Below, one piece after another: positions 8,091 to 19,766 of a DNA stretch of 64,000 bases. Position 1 is the stretch's first letter. Each line of letters opens with the position of its first letter. The translations under genes and the position numbers were made by a program. The notes beneath the pieces were generated by a model. The model was not told the DNA's origin and ran no database searches. It was given only the letters and a program-made list of their open reading frames with translations. The stretch is from Pseudomonas sp. RIT-PI-q (GTDB lineage Bacteria; Pseudomonadota; Gammaproteobacteria; Pseudomonadales; Pseudomonadaceae), in the NCBI RefSeq assembly GCF_001297125.1, contig NZ_LHPC01000039.1, forward strand, positions 124,001 through 188,000, written 5' to 3'.

Positions 8091-8981
8091 TTAATCCAGT
8101 GGCATTACGGTGACGCGGACTTCCGGGTCGTGGTTGCCGCCGCCCAGGATCACCCCGCGCAATGGCGAGACGTCGGAAAAATCCCGGCCCCAGGCCAGGG
8201 TGATGTGTTCCAGCGCCGGTTGTACGTTATTGGTCGGATCGAAATCGACCCAACCCAGCACCGGGCAAAACACCGAGACCCAGGCATGTGACGCATCGGC
8301 ACCGATCAGCCGAGGCTGGCCGGGCGGTGGCTGGGTCAGCAGGTAGCCGCTGATATACCGGGCAGCCAATCCACGAGAACGCACGCAGGCGAGCATCAAA
8401 TGAGCGAAGTCCTGGCAAACGCCGCGTCGGCGCTCCAGCACTTCCACCAACGGCGTCGCCACTTGAGTCGCCTCCGCATCGAAGGTGAATTCGCTGAAGA
8501 TCTTCTCCATCAAGGCCTGAACACCCAGTAACAACGGCCGCCCCGCAGGGAAACAACTTTCCGAGAACTCGACAAAGTTGCGTTTCAAATGCACGTAGGG
8601 CGATTCGAACCGGTAGCGGCACGCTTCCAGCAAAGCAGGACTTAGCGGCTGACTGCTGTAGGTCAGCGCGTTGCGGGTGTCTTCCCAGGCCGGTGATTGG
8701 TTGAAATCAAGCGTGGGCCGAGCCAGCACTTCGACGGTGAGCCGAGCGTTGACCAGCAACTCATCATGCGGCCGTTCGAACGCCAACCGGGTCAGCGGGT
8801 TGCCGAACACATCCAGCTCATCCCGACGCGAGGTCGGGTCGGGGCTGATCTGCAATTGCTGCTCGGTGCAGCGCTGCCAGGCACAGGGGCGCGGCCATAG
8901 GTGCGCCAGTTGCTGAGCCAGGGACACCGGGCTGTCGTAGTGGTAGTGGGTATCGTGGAGAATCTGGTAATGGGCGCTCAT
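8091..8981 (-). CDS. Transglutaminase-like cysteine protease/ligase (COG1305 type)
   Basis: A 296-residue protein with an N-terminal beta-rich domain (residues 1-90) and a transglutaminase core. The catalytic triad is visible: Cys in RRGVCQDFAHL (about residue 190), His in SHAWVSVF (about residue 232) and Asp in WVDFDPTN (about residue 247). Its ATG shares one base with the TGA stop of the upstream ATP-grasp/alpha-E gene (TGATG), which shows translational coupling. It is the third gene of a three-gene operon. The family may hydrolyse or form isopeptide bonds; no substrate is known. Confidence 0.88.
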   Translation of the reverse strand: MSAHYQILHDTHYHYDSPVSLAQQLAHLWPRPCAWQRCTEQQLQISPDPTSRRDELDVFGNPLTRLAFERPHDELLVNARLTVEVLARPTLDFNQSPAWEDTRNALTYSSQPLSPALLEACRYRFESPYVHLKRNFVEFSESCFPAGRPLLLGVQALMEKIFSEFTFDAEATQVATPLVEVLERRRGVCQDFAHLMLACVRSRGLAARYISGYLLTQPPPGQPRLIGADASHAWVSVFCPVLGWVDFDPTNNVQPALEHITLAWGRDFSDVSPLRGVILGGGNHDPEVRVTVMPLD

Positions 8982-11467
8982 CAGACGGACACCGTGCGCT
9001 GGCTGACATCATCGACATGGGCGAAATGGCGCAAGGCCAGGCGATCCGACACCTGGCCACTGGCATCGGCGATCTCTTGCAGCAGATCAGCCAAGCCTTC
9101 GACGGCGGCGCGGACGCTGGTTTCGCCGAACAACGGGTTTTCCAGACAGCCCAGGTCGAAGCGCGCCAGTCGCTCCACCAGGTATGGAAGGCCTGCTTCA
9201 CGGGGCACGCCAAAGTCGTCGTTCAAGCGTTTGAGCGTGCGGGTCACCAGCTTCAACTGGAACAACACCGCGTGAGGGTTCTGTTCGTCGAGCAACAACA
9301 GGTCCAGCACCGGGATCAACTGCGCCACCGCCAGATATCGCGAGCGATAGGTGATGCTGCTGTTGCCCAGCTCCAGCAGCCATTCGAGGCCGGCCTGATC
9401 GAAAGCCCCGGCACCACGCAGAAACGCCGCCAGGCTCGCGCTGAGAAACTGCAGGCGTTCGATCCGGCGGCCGATCATCAGGAAACGCCAGCCTTCGTCT
9501 CGGGTCATGTCGTCCAGGGCAAAACCGGACAGCGCCGCCAGGGACATCACCAAGCGGTTGAGGAAATCCATCAGCTCGCCAAAATCCGGCTCATCGGTTT
9601 CCAGCTCCATGGCCTCGCGCTGCAACTCCACCAACGCCTGCCAGTTTTCCCGTGAGAGCTTGCCGCGCACCTGCGAGGCCGCCCACTGCAAGCGTTGCAG
9701 ATTGGAGCGCAAGCTGAACGGCCAGTCATCGCCGAGCAACGCCGCCAGCAACCGTTCGGGCAACTCGCCTTCATCAGGCAACAGATTCAGGCGCTCGCCC
9801 AGATCGACCGCCGCCAGCAAGGCTTGCGGGTCATCGCCATCGACGTAGCGCGCCAGCATGATCCGCAGCAACCGCGCGCTGTCATCGCAACGCTCGCAAT
9901 AGCGGCCGAACCAGAACAGGTTTTCCACCACCCGCGACGGCAGATACGGATCACGTCGCACCAGATCATGTACGCCAATCGTGCGCTGGGTTTTCCATTG
10001 CTCGCCACTCGGCGGACGATCCCCCAGCACCCAGGTGTCCTTGCTCGCGCCGCCGCGCTGCATCGACACCACTTCAGCGTCAGCTTCGGCGGCTACCCGG
10101 GTCAGGCCGCCGGGCAATACCCGATAACCGTCGCGACTGGCCACCGCGTACACGCGCATGCCGATGGCCCGGGGTTGCAGTTGACCGCCCTCGGCTTGCC
10201 AGATCGGCGCCTGAGACAATTGCGCGAGTTCTTGCGCGACATAGGCGTAAGGGCGAGCCTGCATGCGCTCGGCCAGGATTTGGCGCTGTTTTTCGCTCAA
10301 ATCGCGTCCAAACACAGGCGTAAAGCTCTGCGACGGAAAGGCCGGTTTGATCAGCAGTTCCGGAAGTTTTTCCAGCGCCTGCGCCAGTACGGGTTCTTCA
10401 CCACACCACCAGGTTGCAATGGACGGCAGGATCAGTTCTTCGCCGAACAGGAATTGATTGATCCGGGGCAGGAAACCCAGCAACCCCGGCGACTCCAGCA
10501 CGCCGCTGCCAAGGGCATTGGCCACCAGCACTCGCCCCTGCCGCACAGCTTCGAGCAGGCCCGGCACGCCAAGGGCCGAGTCGGTGCGCAGTTCCAGCGG
10601 GTCGCAAAAGTCATCGTCGAGCCGGCGCATGATCGCGTGAACCCGGCGCAGGCCGCTCAATGTTTTCAGGTAAACCGTGGCGTCCCGGACGGTCAGGTCG
10701 CCGCCCTCCACCAGTGGATAACCGAGCTGGCGCGCCAGGTACAAATGCTCGAAATAGCTTTCGTTGAAACGCCCCGGCGTCAGCAACACGATGAGTGGCG
10801 CTTCGTCATCGCTCGGCGCCTGACGGGCGAGCGTCTCTTGCAGCGTGCGGAAGAACCCGGCCAGATGCTGCACCTTCAAATCGCGGTACAACTCGGGAAA
10901 GGCCCGGGACACGATGGTGCGGTTTTCCAGCGCGTAACCGGCACCGGACGGCGCTTGCGTCCGATCCGCCGTCACCCACCAGCGACCGTCGGGTGTGCGC
11001 GCCAGATCCACGGCATACAGATGCAGAAAAGCCCCGTCGGGCGGCGTGATGCCCTGACACGGCCAAAGGAAGTTGTTGTGACCGAACACCAGTTCAGCCG
11101 GCAGCAAACCTTCGGCGATCAACCGTTGCGGCCCATACAAGTCCGCCAGCACTGCGTTGAGCAAGCGTGCCCGTTGGGCGATGCCGGCCGACAGGTGCTG
11201 CCATTCATCAGCGGCAATCACATGGGGCAGCAGGTCCAGTTCCCACGGCCGATCGGCGCCCTTGGGGTCGGCGTAGACGTTATAGGTCACGCCGTTTTCC
11301 TGGATCTGCCGGGTCAGCAGCGCCTGACGCTGCGCCAGTTGCGCTGGCGTGCTGCGTTGCAATTGGTCGAACAGCCGACGCCAGTGCAGGCGCACCGCGC
11401 CGCTGTCGTCGAGCAGTTCGTGATAAGTGCCCGCCGTCAGCGGGTAGCGGTCTAGCAGGTCAGGCAT
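8981..11467 (-). CDS. Circularly permuted ATP-grasp fused to alpha-E domain
   Basis: An 828-residue protein that joins two domains often encoded separately. Roughly residues 70-480 are a circularly permuted ATP-grasp (COG2308 type), with LTPGRFNESYFEHLYLARQ, DFCDPLELR and the C-terminal STQ-like RVYAVASRDGYRVLPGGLTR. From about residue 505 (DPYLPSRVVENLFWFGRYCE) to the end is the all-helical alpha-E domain (COG2307 type). ATP-grasp enzymes form carboxylate-amine bonds, and this set has been predicted to make or modify peptides (work of Iyer, Aravind and colleagues on amidoligases). The ATG at 11467 is chosen; an upstream TTG at 11488 has no better ribosome site. Confidence 0.87.
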   Translation of the reverse strand: MPDLLDRYPLTAGTYHELLDDSGAVRLHWRRLFDQLQRSTPAQLAQRQALLTRQIQENGVTYNVYADPKGADRPWELDLLPHVIAADEWQHLSAGIAQRARLLNAVLADLYGPQRLIAEGLLPAELVFGHNNFLWPCQGITPPDGAFLHLYAVDLARTPDGRWWVTADRTQAPSGAGYALENRTIVSRAFPELYRDLKVQHLAGFFRTLQETLARQAPSDDEAPLIVLLTPGRFNESYFEHLYLARQLGYPLVEGGDLTVRDATVYLKTLSGLRRVHAIMRRLDDDFCDPLELRTDSALGVPGLLEAVRQGRVLVANALGSGVLESPGLLGFLPRINQFLFGEELILPSIATWWCGEEPVLAQALEKLPELLIKPAFPSQSFTPVFGRDLSEKQRQILAERMQARPYAYVAQELAQLSQAPIWQAEGGQLQPRAIGMRVYAVASRDGYRVLPGGLTRVAAEADAEVVSMQRGGASKDTWVLGDRPPSGEQWKTQRTIGVHDLVRRDPYLPSRVVENLFWFGRYCERCDDSARLLRIMLARYVDGDDPQALLAAVDLGERLNLLPDEGELPERLLAALLGDDWPFSLRSNLQRLQWAASQVRGKLSRENWQALVELQREAMELETDEPDFGELMDFLNRLVMSLAALSGFALDDMTRDEGWRFLMIGRRIERLQFLSASLAAFLRGAGAFDQAGLEWLLELGNSSITYRSRYLAVAQLIPVLDLLLLDEQNPHAVLFQLKLVTRTLKRLNDDFGVPREAGLPYLVERLARFDLGCLENPLFGETSVRAAVEGLADLLQEIADASGQVSDRLALRHFAHVDDVSQRTVSV

Positions 11468-11555
11468 GGAAAGCTCGGCAGACAGCAAGGAACGGTCAGA
11501 CTAACGCAGGCTCATGACGCCCGGATATACGAAAAATCCGAGCGTCGCGTACGGT

Positions 11556-14500
11556 TTAGAAACGTCGTAAATCGAGAGTGAACGGTAGCTCGTCGTTCAT
11601 TTCGAGAATCGGTATAGGAAGTTTCCCAGGGGTGTGTCCGATACGGAAGAAACGCGCCATTCGCCGACTCTCGGCCTCATTGGCGTTCACCGGCAGACTG
11701 TCGTAGTTGCGCCCGCCCGGATGGGCGACGTGGTACTGACAGCCGCCCAGCGAGCGTCCCATCCAGGTGTCGAGCAGGTCGAACACCAGTGGCGCATGCA
11801 CCGGTATCGTCGGTTGCAGGCAGTTGGCTGGTTGCCAGGCGCGGAAACGCACACCGGCGACAAATTCGCCGACTCGCCCGGTCGGCTGCAATGGCACCGG
11901 AATGCCGTTGCAGGTCAGCAAATAACGCTGCGGCGCCAGGCCGGAGAGTTTGACCTGCAAGCGTTCCAGGGACGAGTCGACGTAACGCACCGTGCCACCG
12001 ACGGCGCCCTCCTCGCCCAACACGTGCCAAGGCTCGAGCGCCTGACGCACTTCCAGTTCGATGCCGCTGACCGCGTAATCGCCGACCTTGGGAAAACGGA
12101 ACTCCAGATGCGCCGCAAACCACTCGGCCCGCAGCGGATAACCGGCCGCGTTGAGGTCGACGATGACGTCGGCGAAATCCTGCTCGATAAAGTGCGGCAA
12201 CAGGAAGCGGTCGTGCAGTTCAGTGCCCCAGCGCGCCAGTTTTGGCGGCGCATAAGGCTCGCGCCAGAAGCGCGCGACCAACGCCCGCAACAACAATTGC
12301 TGAGCCAGGCTCATGCGTGCGTGGGGCGGCATCTCGAACGCTCGCAACTCCAGCAATCCAAGGCGCCCGGTGGCGCCATCCGGCGAGTAGAGCTTGTCGA
12401 TGCAGAACTCGGCGCGGTGCGTGTTGCCGGTGACGTCGATCAGCAGGTTACGCAGCAGCCGATCCACCAGCCATGGCGCGCACTCCTCGCCTGGCTCGGG
12501 CATTTGCGCAAAGGCGATTTCCAGCTCGTACAGCGCATCGTTACGCGCTTCATCGACGCGTGGCGCCTGGGACGTCGGGCCGATGAACAGTCCGGAAAAC
12601 AGGTAGGACAAAGACGGGTGGTTATGCCAGTAACTGATCAGGCTGCGCAGCAGATCGGGACGCCGTAGAAACGGTGAGTCAGCCGGCGTCGCGCCACCCA
12701 GTACGAAATGGTTGCCGCCGCCGGTGCCGGTGTGCCGGCCATCGATCATGAATTTCTCGGTGGTCAGTCGTGTCTGGCGCGCTTCTTCGTAGAGAAATTC
12801 CGTGCGTTCGACCAGTTCGTCCCACGTCGCGGACGGCTGAACGTTGACCTCGATCACGCCCGGATCAGGCGTGATACGGAAATTGCTCAGGCGCGGATCG
12901 CTCGGCGGCTCGTAGCCCTCCAGCAACACCGGGCAATGCAATTCTTCGGCAGTGGCCTCGATCGCGCTGACCAGTTCCAGATAATCCTCGACCCGCTCCA
13001 GTGGTGGCATGAACAGGTACAACCGGCCTTCCCGCGCCTCGGCACAGAACGCCGTGCGGGTTAGCCAGTCGGCGGATTCGTCGATCTTCGGTGCACGCTC
13101 CTCGGCAACCGCTGCGGCGCCTTGGCTCTGCAGTTGCGCCGTGCCCGGCAGTGCAGGGAACTCCTGATTCGGGTCCACTGGGTGAATGAACGGGTACTCC
13201 GCCGCTTTCACCCAAGGCTGCGAGCCGAGCGGCAAGCGATAGCCCAAGGGCGAATCCCCCGGCACCAATCGGCAATGCTCTTCACGCAGATACCAGCGGC
13301 CGCTCTGCCATTGATCACCTTTGGCGGTGCGCGCCAGCGGCAAGACCTGGCCGATCACCTTGTCGAGGCCCTGACTGAAGACTTTGCGCAGGCGTGCACG
13401 CTCCAGCGGTTCTTCCAGACGCGAGTCTTCGGCGCTGACGTTTTGTGGCAAGGTGCCTTCGCGCCAGAGGTAATAGAAATTGTCTTCGTAGGCCGGGAAC
13501 ACAAACCGCGTGGGAATTTTCAGGCGCTCGGCGACACTCGCCAGAAAACGCCCGGCCAGCTCACCGTTGGCACCGTAGTCTTCGTGCTCATCGGCGATCA
13601 GCGCACTGTTGTGCCAGATCGGCACGCCATCGCGGCGCCAGTAGCCATTCAGCGACCAGCGCGGCAGTTGCTCGCCGGGATACCACTTGCCCTGGCCGAA
13701 ATGCACCAGGCCTTTGGGCGCGTAGTGCTTGCGCATGCGCTGGAACAGTTCGGCGGACAGACGACGTTTGTCCGGTCCGAGGGCTGCGGTGTTCCACTCG
13801 GCGCCGTCCGGGTCATCGATGGACACGAACGTCGGCTCGCCGCCCATGGTCAGGCGCACATCGCCTTCCAGCAAGTCGGCATCGATCTGCCGGCCCAAGG
13901 CCTGGATCGCCAGCCACTGGTCTTCGGTGTAGGGCTTGGTGACTCGCGGCGCTTCCCAGATCCGCTCCACGGACATTTCGTGGGTGAACTCGCACTCGCA
14001 CGGTTCCACCAGGCCGCTGATCGGTGCCGCAGAGGACGGATCGGGACTGCACGCCAACGGAATGTGTCCTTCACCGGCAAACAGCCCTGACGTCGCGTCC
14101 AGGCCGATCCAGCCTGCGCCGGGCAAATAGACCTCGCACCAGGCGTGCAGGTCGGTGAAGTCCACCTCAGTGCCTGACGGGCCATCGAGGCTTTTGACGT
14201 CGGCGGTGAGTTGAATCAGGTAGCCGGAGACGAAACGCGCTGCCAGACCGAGGTTGCGCAGCAATTGCACCAGCAACCACGCCGAATCGCGGCATGAACC
14301 GGAGGCATGTTCGAGGGTGTGTTCGGGCGTCTGCACGCCCGGTTCCATACGAATCAGGTAGCCGATGTCTTCGCTCAGGCGCTGATTGAGCGCGACGAGA
14401 AAATCCACACTCGGCAGCGGCGTACGGTCGATGCCTTCCAGATACGCCTGGAACTTCGGCGTCAGCGGCAAGGTTTCCAGATACGGCGCCAGCTCTTTGC

Positions 14501-14831
14501 GCTCATCTGCGGCGTAGGCGAAAGGGATCTTTTCGGCGTAGGGCTCGAGGAAGAAGTCGAACGGATTGAAGACCGCCATCTCCGCCAGCAGATCGACTTC
14601 GATCCGCAGTTCAGAAGTTTTCTCCGGGAATACCAGACGCGCCAGGTAGTTGCCCTGGGGGTCTTGCTGCCAGTTGATGAAATGCTGCTCGGGCGAGACT
14701 TTCAGCGCATAGGACAAAATCCGCGTGCGACTGTGGGCCGCCGGGCGCAGGCGAACGATCTGCGGACCGAGCTCGACGGCGCGGTCGTAGCGGTAATGCG
14801 TGACGTGGTGCAATGCGACATGTATCGACAC
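11556..14831 (-). CDS. DUF2126 protein with N-terminal transglutaminase domain
   Basis: A 1091-residue protein, the usual length of this family. Residues 1-290 are a transglutaminase-like part with Cys in SGSCRDSAWLL, His in DLHAWCEVY and Asp in IGLDATSG. The rest is the DUF2126 region, beginning at LTMGGEPTFVS (about residue 330) and continuing with WYPGEQLPRW and DGRHTGTGGGNHFVLGG, a glycine-rich motif. The start is a GTG at 14831 with a perfect AGGAGG 6 nt upstream; a longer frame to 15134 enters repeat DNA and is not supported. It is first of the three-gene set, 88 bp upstream of the ATP-grasp/alpha-E gene. Confidence 0.88.
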   Translation of the reverse strand: MSIHVALHHVTHYRYDRAVELGPQIVRLRPAAHSRTRILSYALKVSPEQHFINWQQDPQGNYLARLVFPEKTSELRIEVDLLAEMAVFNPFDFFLEPYAEKIPFAYAADERKELAPYLETLPLTPKFQAYLEGIDRTPLPSVDFLVALNQRLSEDIGYLIRMEPGVQTPEHTLEHASGSCRDSAWLLVQLLRNLGLAARFVSGYLIQLTADVKSLDGPSGTEVDFTDLHAWCEVYLPGAGWIGLDATSGLFAGEGHIPLACSPDPSSAAPISGLVEPCECEFTHEMSVERIWEAPRVTKPYTEDQWLAIQALGRQIDADLLEGDVRLTMGGEPTFVSIDDPDGAEWNTAALGPDKRRLSAELFQRMRKHYAPKGLVHFGQGKWYPGEQLPRWSLNGYWRRDGVPIWHNSALIADEHEDYGANGELAGRFLASVAERLKIPTRFVFPAYEDNFYYLWREGTLPQNVSAEDSRLEEPLERARLRKVFSQGLDKVIGQVLPLARTAKGDQWQSGRWYLREEHCRLVPGDSPLGYRLPLGSQPWVKAAEYPFIHPVDPNQEFPALPGTAQLQSQGAAAVAEERAPKIDESADWLTRTAFCAEAREGRLYLFMPPLERVEDYLELVSAIEATAEELHCPVLLEGYEPPSDPRLSNFRITPDPGVIEVNVQPSATWDELVERTEFLYEEARQTRLTTEKFMIDGRHTGTGGGNHFVLGGATPADSPFLRRPDLLRSLISYWHNHPSLSYLFSGLFIGPTSQAPRVDEARNDALYELEIAFAQMPEPGEECAPWLVDRLLRNLLIDVTGNTHRAEFCIDKLYSPDGATGRLGLLELRAFEMPPHARMSLAQQLLLRALVARFWREPYAPPKLARWGTELHDRFLLPHFIEQDFADVIVDLNAAGYPLRAEWFAAHLEFRFPKVGDYAVSGIELEVRQALEPWHVLGEEGAVGGTVRYVDSSLERLQVKLSGLAPQRYLLTCNGIPVPLQPTGRVGEFVAGVRFRAWQPANCLQPTIPVHAPLVFDLLDTWMGRSLGGCQYHVAHPGGRNYDSLPVNANEAESRRMARFFRIGHTPGKLPIPILEMNDELPFTLDLRRF

Positions 14832-15017
14832 GGCGTGCCTCCTGCGAGCCTTAAGCGTATTCGAAAGCGCGCAAGACTTATGCCATCCAGCAGGGCTGGC
14901 GCTTTCACAGATTTGCTTAGGGCAGTACAGCACCAAAATCGGGCGATGCAGGAATTTGATTTGGGACGATTGCACGAATATGTGGCGAGCGCATGATCTG
15001 CCACTGCACAGGCTCCC

Positions 15018-15714
15018 TGTAGGAGCTGGCTTGCCAGCGAAGCTTTTGGCGGCAAGACGGACGCCTTCGCTGGCAAGCCAGCTCCTACAAAAGCCTGTTC
15101 CTTCAATGATGGTCCGCAGAATGCAAAACGCCAACCCGAAGGTTGGCGTGCACGCCCTCCTGTAGGAGCTGGCTTGCCAGCGAAGCTTTTGGCGGCAAGA
15201 CGGACGCCTTCGCTGGCAAGCCAGCTCCTACAAAAGCAACCTCATCGACCCCGAAATGCAAAACGCCAACCCGAAGGTTGGTGTGCACGCCCTCCTGTAG
15301 GAGCTGGCTTGCCAGCGAAGCTTTGGCGGCAGGAAGGACGCCTTCGCTGGCAAGCCAGCGCCTACAAAAGCCTGTGCCTTCATTGATGGTCCGCAGAATG
15401 CAAAACGCCAACCCGAAGGTTGGCGCGCACGCCCTCCTGTAGGAGCTGGCTTGCCAGCGAAGCTTTGGCGGCAGGACGGACGCCTTCGCTGGCAAGCCAG
15501 CTCCTACAAAAGCCTGTTCCTTCATTGATGGTCCGCAGAATGCAAAACGCCAACCCAAAGTTGGTGTGCACGCCCTCCTGTAGGAGCTGGCTTGCCAGCG
15601 AAGCTTTTGGCGGCAGGAAGGATGCCTTCGCTGGCAAGCCAGCTCCTACAAAAGCCTGTGCCTTCATTAATGGTCCGCAGAATGCAGAACGCCAACCCGA
15701 AGGTTGGCGTTCTG
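15018..15714. repeat. Five-unit tandem array: REPIN plus UUCG hairpin
   Basis: Five REPINs of the GCTGGC-AA-GCCAGC type start at 15018, 15161, 15296, 15438 and 15579, giving periods of 143, 135, 142 and 141 bp. Each is followed after about 35 bp (GGTCCGCAGAATGC in most units) by a hairpin AACGCCAACC-CGAA-GGTTGGCGT. On the minus strand the loop is UUCG, closed by C-G. The last hairpin (15685-15714, 13-bp perfect arms) lies just after the ygiQ stop and looks like the original copy. The 186 bp between 14832 and 15017 holds only the upstream region of the DUF2126 gene. Confidence 0.93.
15685..15714 (-). terminator. Hairpin after ygiQ, possible terminator
   Basis: Perfect 13-bp stem CAGAACGCCAACC with loop TTCG on the minus strand, starting 18 bp past the ygiQ stop. 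The stem is strong but the following T run is short. The four upstream copies end in GGCGTTTTGC and look more like classical intrinsic terminators, so ygiQ transcripts may meet several terminators in series. Confidence 0.6.
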
Positions 15715-15731
15715 TTCAGCTCAAGCGAGGC

Positions 15732-18035
<2,304 letters not shown>

Positions 18036-18134
18036 GACGATGACCGGTGTTGAGATGAAAAATCGCGGGCGCGGAATATAGCACAAAAAATAACCAATTC
18101 CGACGGCTATGGTCGGAAATTGGTGGCGACCCCA

Positions 18135-18225
18135 TTCGCGGGCAAGCCTCGCTCCTACAGGTCATGTGTTGTTCGCGCAATCGTGGTTCAACACATGACC
18201 TGTAGGAGCGAGGCTTGCCCGCGAA
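18135..18225. repeat. REPIN with extended arms
   Basis: Inverted repeat TTCGCGGGCAAGCCTCGCTC...GAGCGAGGCTTGCCCGCGAA, with symmetry that continues inwards through CAGGTCATGTGTTG and its complement. It lies between dnaB (upstream on the minus strand) and ygiQ. Confidence 0.9.
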
Positions 18226-18250
18226 GAGGCCGGCCCAGACGCCGAATAAC

Positions 18251-19645
18251 TTACTCGTCGTCGAAATTGTAGCTACCCGGCGCCAGGTTTTCGAAACGGG
18301 TGTACTTACCGATGAACGCCAGTCGCGACGTACCGATCGGGCCGTTCCGCTGCTTGCCGATGATGATCTCGGCGATGCCCTTATGCTCGGTTTCCGGGTG
18401 ATACACCTCATCCCGGTACACAAACATGATGACGTCAGCATCCTGCTCGATCGCTCCGGATTCCCGGAGGTCGGAGTTGATCGGGCGTTTGTTCGGCCGT
18501 TGCTCCAGGGAGCGGTTGAGCTGGGACAGCGCCACCACCGGGCAGTTGAATTCCTTGGCCAGGGCCTTCAAGGAACGGGAGATTTCGGAAATCTCGTTGG
18601 TCCGGTTATCGCCGCCAGAACCCGGGATCTGCATCAACTGCAGGTAGTCGATCATGATCAGAGCAATGTCGCCATGCTCACGCACCAGGCGTCGGGTCCG
18701 CGCGCGCATTTCCGACGGGCTGATACCCGCCGTATCGTCGATGAACAGCTTGCGGTCGTTGAGCAGGTTGACCGCCGAGGTCAGACGCGGCCAATCGTCG
18801 TCGTCGAGGCGACCGGCACGGACCTTGGTCTGGTCGATCCGGCCGAGGGACGACAACATACGCATGATCAGCGATTCGCCTGGCATCTCCAGCGAGTAGA
18901 CCAGTACGCACTTGTCGCTGCGCAGCACGGCGTTTTCCACCAGGTTCATCGCAAAGGTGGTTTTACCCATGGACGGACGGCCGGCGACGATGATCAGGTC
19001 GGACGGTTGCAGGCCACTGGTCATCCCGTCGAGGTCGGTGTAGCCGGTGGACAGGCCGGTAATGGCGTTGTCGGTGTTGAACAAGGTGTCGATGCGATCA
19101 ATGGCCTTGGTCAGCAGGTCATTCACACTCACCGGGCCGCCGGTTTTTGGCCGGGCCTCGGCGATCTGGAAGATCTGCCGCTCGGCTTCGTCGAGAATCT
19201 CTTCCGCGGTGCGGCCTTCAGGGTTGAAGGCGCTGTCGGCGATCTCGGTAGCGATGCCAATCAGTTGCCGCAGGGTCGCCCGCGCGCGAACGATTTGCGC
19301 ATAAGCCTTGATGTTGGCGACAGACGGCGTGTTTTTCGCCAGTTCACCGAGGTAACCAAGACCACCGACTTGCGAGGTCTGACCTTCTTTGTCCAATTGC
19401 TCGGCAAGGGTCACGACGTCGATCGGTGAGTTCCGGTCGGCCAGTTTGGCGATCGCGCGGAAGATCAAACGGTGGTCATGCCGATAGAAATCGCCGTCCG
19501 AGACTTGATCGAGCACGCGTTCCCAGGCGTTGTTGTCCAGCATCAGACCACCGAGCACGGCCTGTTCGGCCTCGATGGAATGCGGAGGCACCTTCAGGGA
19601 AGCGGTTTGCAGGTCATATTGCTCAGGAGCGGAGATATCGTTCAT
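18251..19645 (-). CDS. dnaB: Replicative DNA helicase DnaB
   Basis: Hexameric 5'-3' helicase that unwinds DNA at the replication fork. The 464-residue protein has the N-terminal DnaB domain (about residues 20-125) and a RecA-like C-terminal ATPase with Walker A GRPSMGKTTFAMN near residue 217, Walker B in IALIMIDYLQLM and RSLKALAKEFNCPVVALSQL. No intein is present. The ATG at 19645 gives MNDISAPEQYDLQTASLKVP; a GTG two codons earlier (19651) is an alternative, and neither has a strong ribosome site. It lies downstream of rplI beyond a terminator-like hairpin. Confidence 0.96.
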   Translation of the reverse strand: MNDISAPEQYDLQTASLKVPPHSIEAEQAVLGGLMLDNNAWERVLDQVSDGDFYRHDHRLIFRAIAKLADRNSPIDVVTLAEQLDKEGQTSQVGGLGYLGELAKNTPSVANIKAYAQIVRARATLRQLIGIATEIADSAFNPEGRTAEEILDEAERQIFQIAEARPKTGGPVSVNDLLTKAIDRIDTLFNTDNAITGLSTGYTDLDGMTSGLQPSDLIIVAGRPSMGKTTFAMNLVENAVLRSDKCVLVYSLEMPGESLIMRMLSSLGRIDQTKVRAGRLDDDDWPRLTSAVNLLNDRKLFIDDTAGISPSEMRARTRRLVREHGDIALIMIDYLQLMQIPGSGGDNRTNEISEISRSLKALAKEFNCPVVALSQLNRSLEQRPNKRPINSDLRESGAIEQDADVIMFVYRDEVYHPETEHKGIAEIIIGKQRNGPIGTSRLAFIGKYTRFENLAPGSYNFDDE

Positions 19646-19683
19646 GGCCACTTGGAATTAGAGGTGAAAATCAGGAACTGCAG

Positions 19684-19721
19684 AAAGACAAAGGGCACGA
19701 CCTGTAAACAGGATCGTGCCC
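19684..19721 (-). terminator. Terminator between rplI and dnaB
   Basis: On the minus strand GGGCACGATCCTGT pairs with ACAGGTCGTGCCC (one bulged base), followed by TTTGTCTTTC. It ends the ribosomal-protein transcript or reduces read-through into dnaB. Confidence 0.8.
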
Positions 19722-19766
19722 GATGTTACCGGCAAGCACCCGAGGGTGCCAGCCGACAAGTGCTGC

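Noticed and set aside
9695..11455. A 586-codon open frame antisense to the ATP-grasp/alpha-E gene
   Set aside because: It is rich in Gln, Arg and His, with no recognisable motif; the minus-strand gene is intact.
14307..14996. Plus-strand open frame across the DUF2126 start region
   Set aside because: It overlaps the strong GTG start and AGGAGG of the DUF2126 gene and shows no family motif.
15103..15667. Minus-strand open frames with a repeating peptide like GAGLPAKASVLPPKASLASQ
   Set aside because: This is translation of REP DNA. The frames have no ribosome site and the peptide repeats follow the DNA repeat exactly.
15018..15714. A CRISPR-like array behind ygiQ
   Set aside because: The units are about 140 bp and the stretches between the repeats are themselves conserved from unit to unit, so there are no variable spacers. 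The units are REPINs with a hairpin; no cas genes are near.
18251..19651. Intein in DnaB
   Set aside because: The motifs around the Walker A and later regions are contiguous and the length is normal, so no intein is present.
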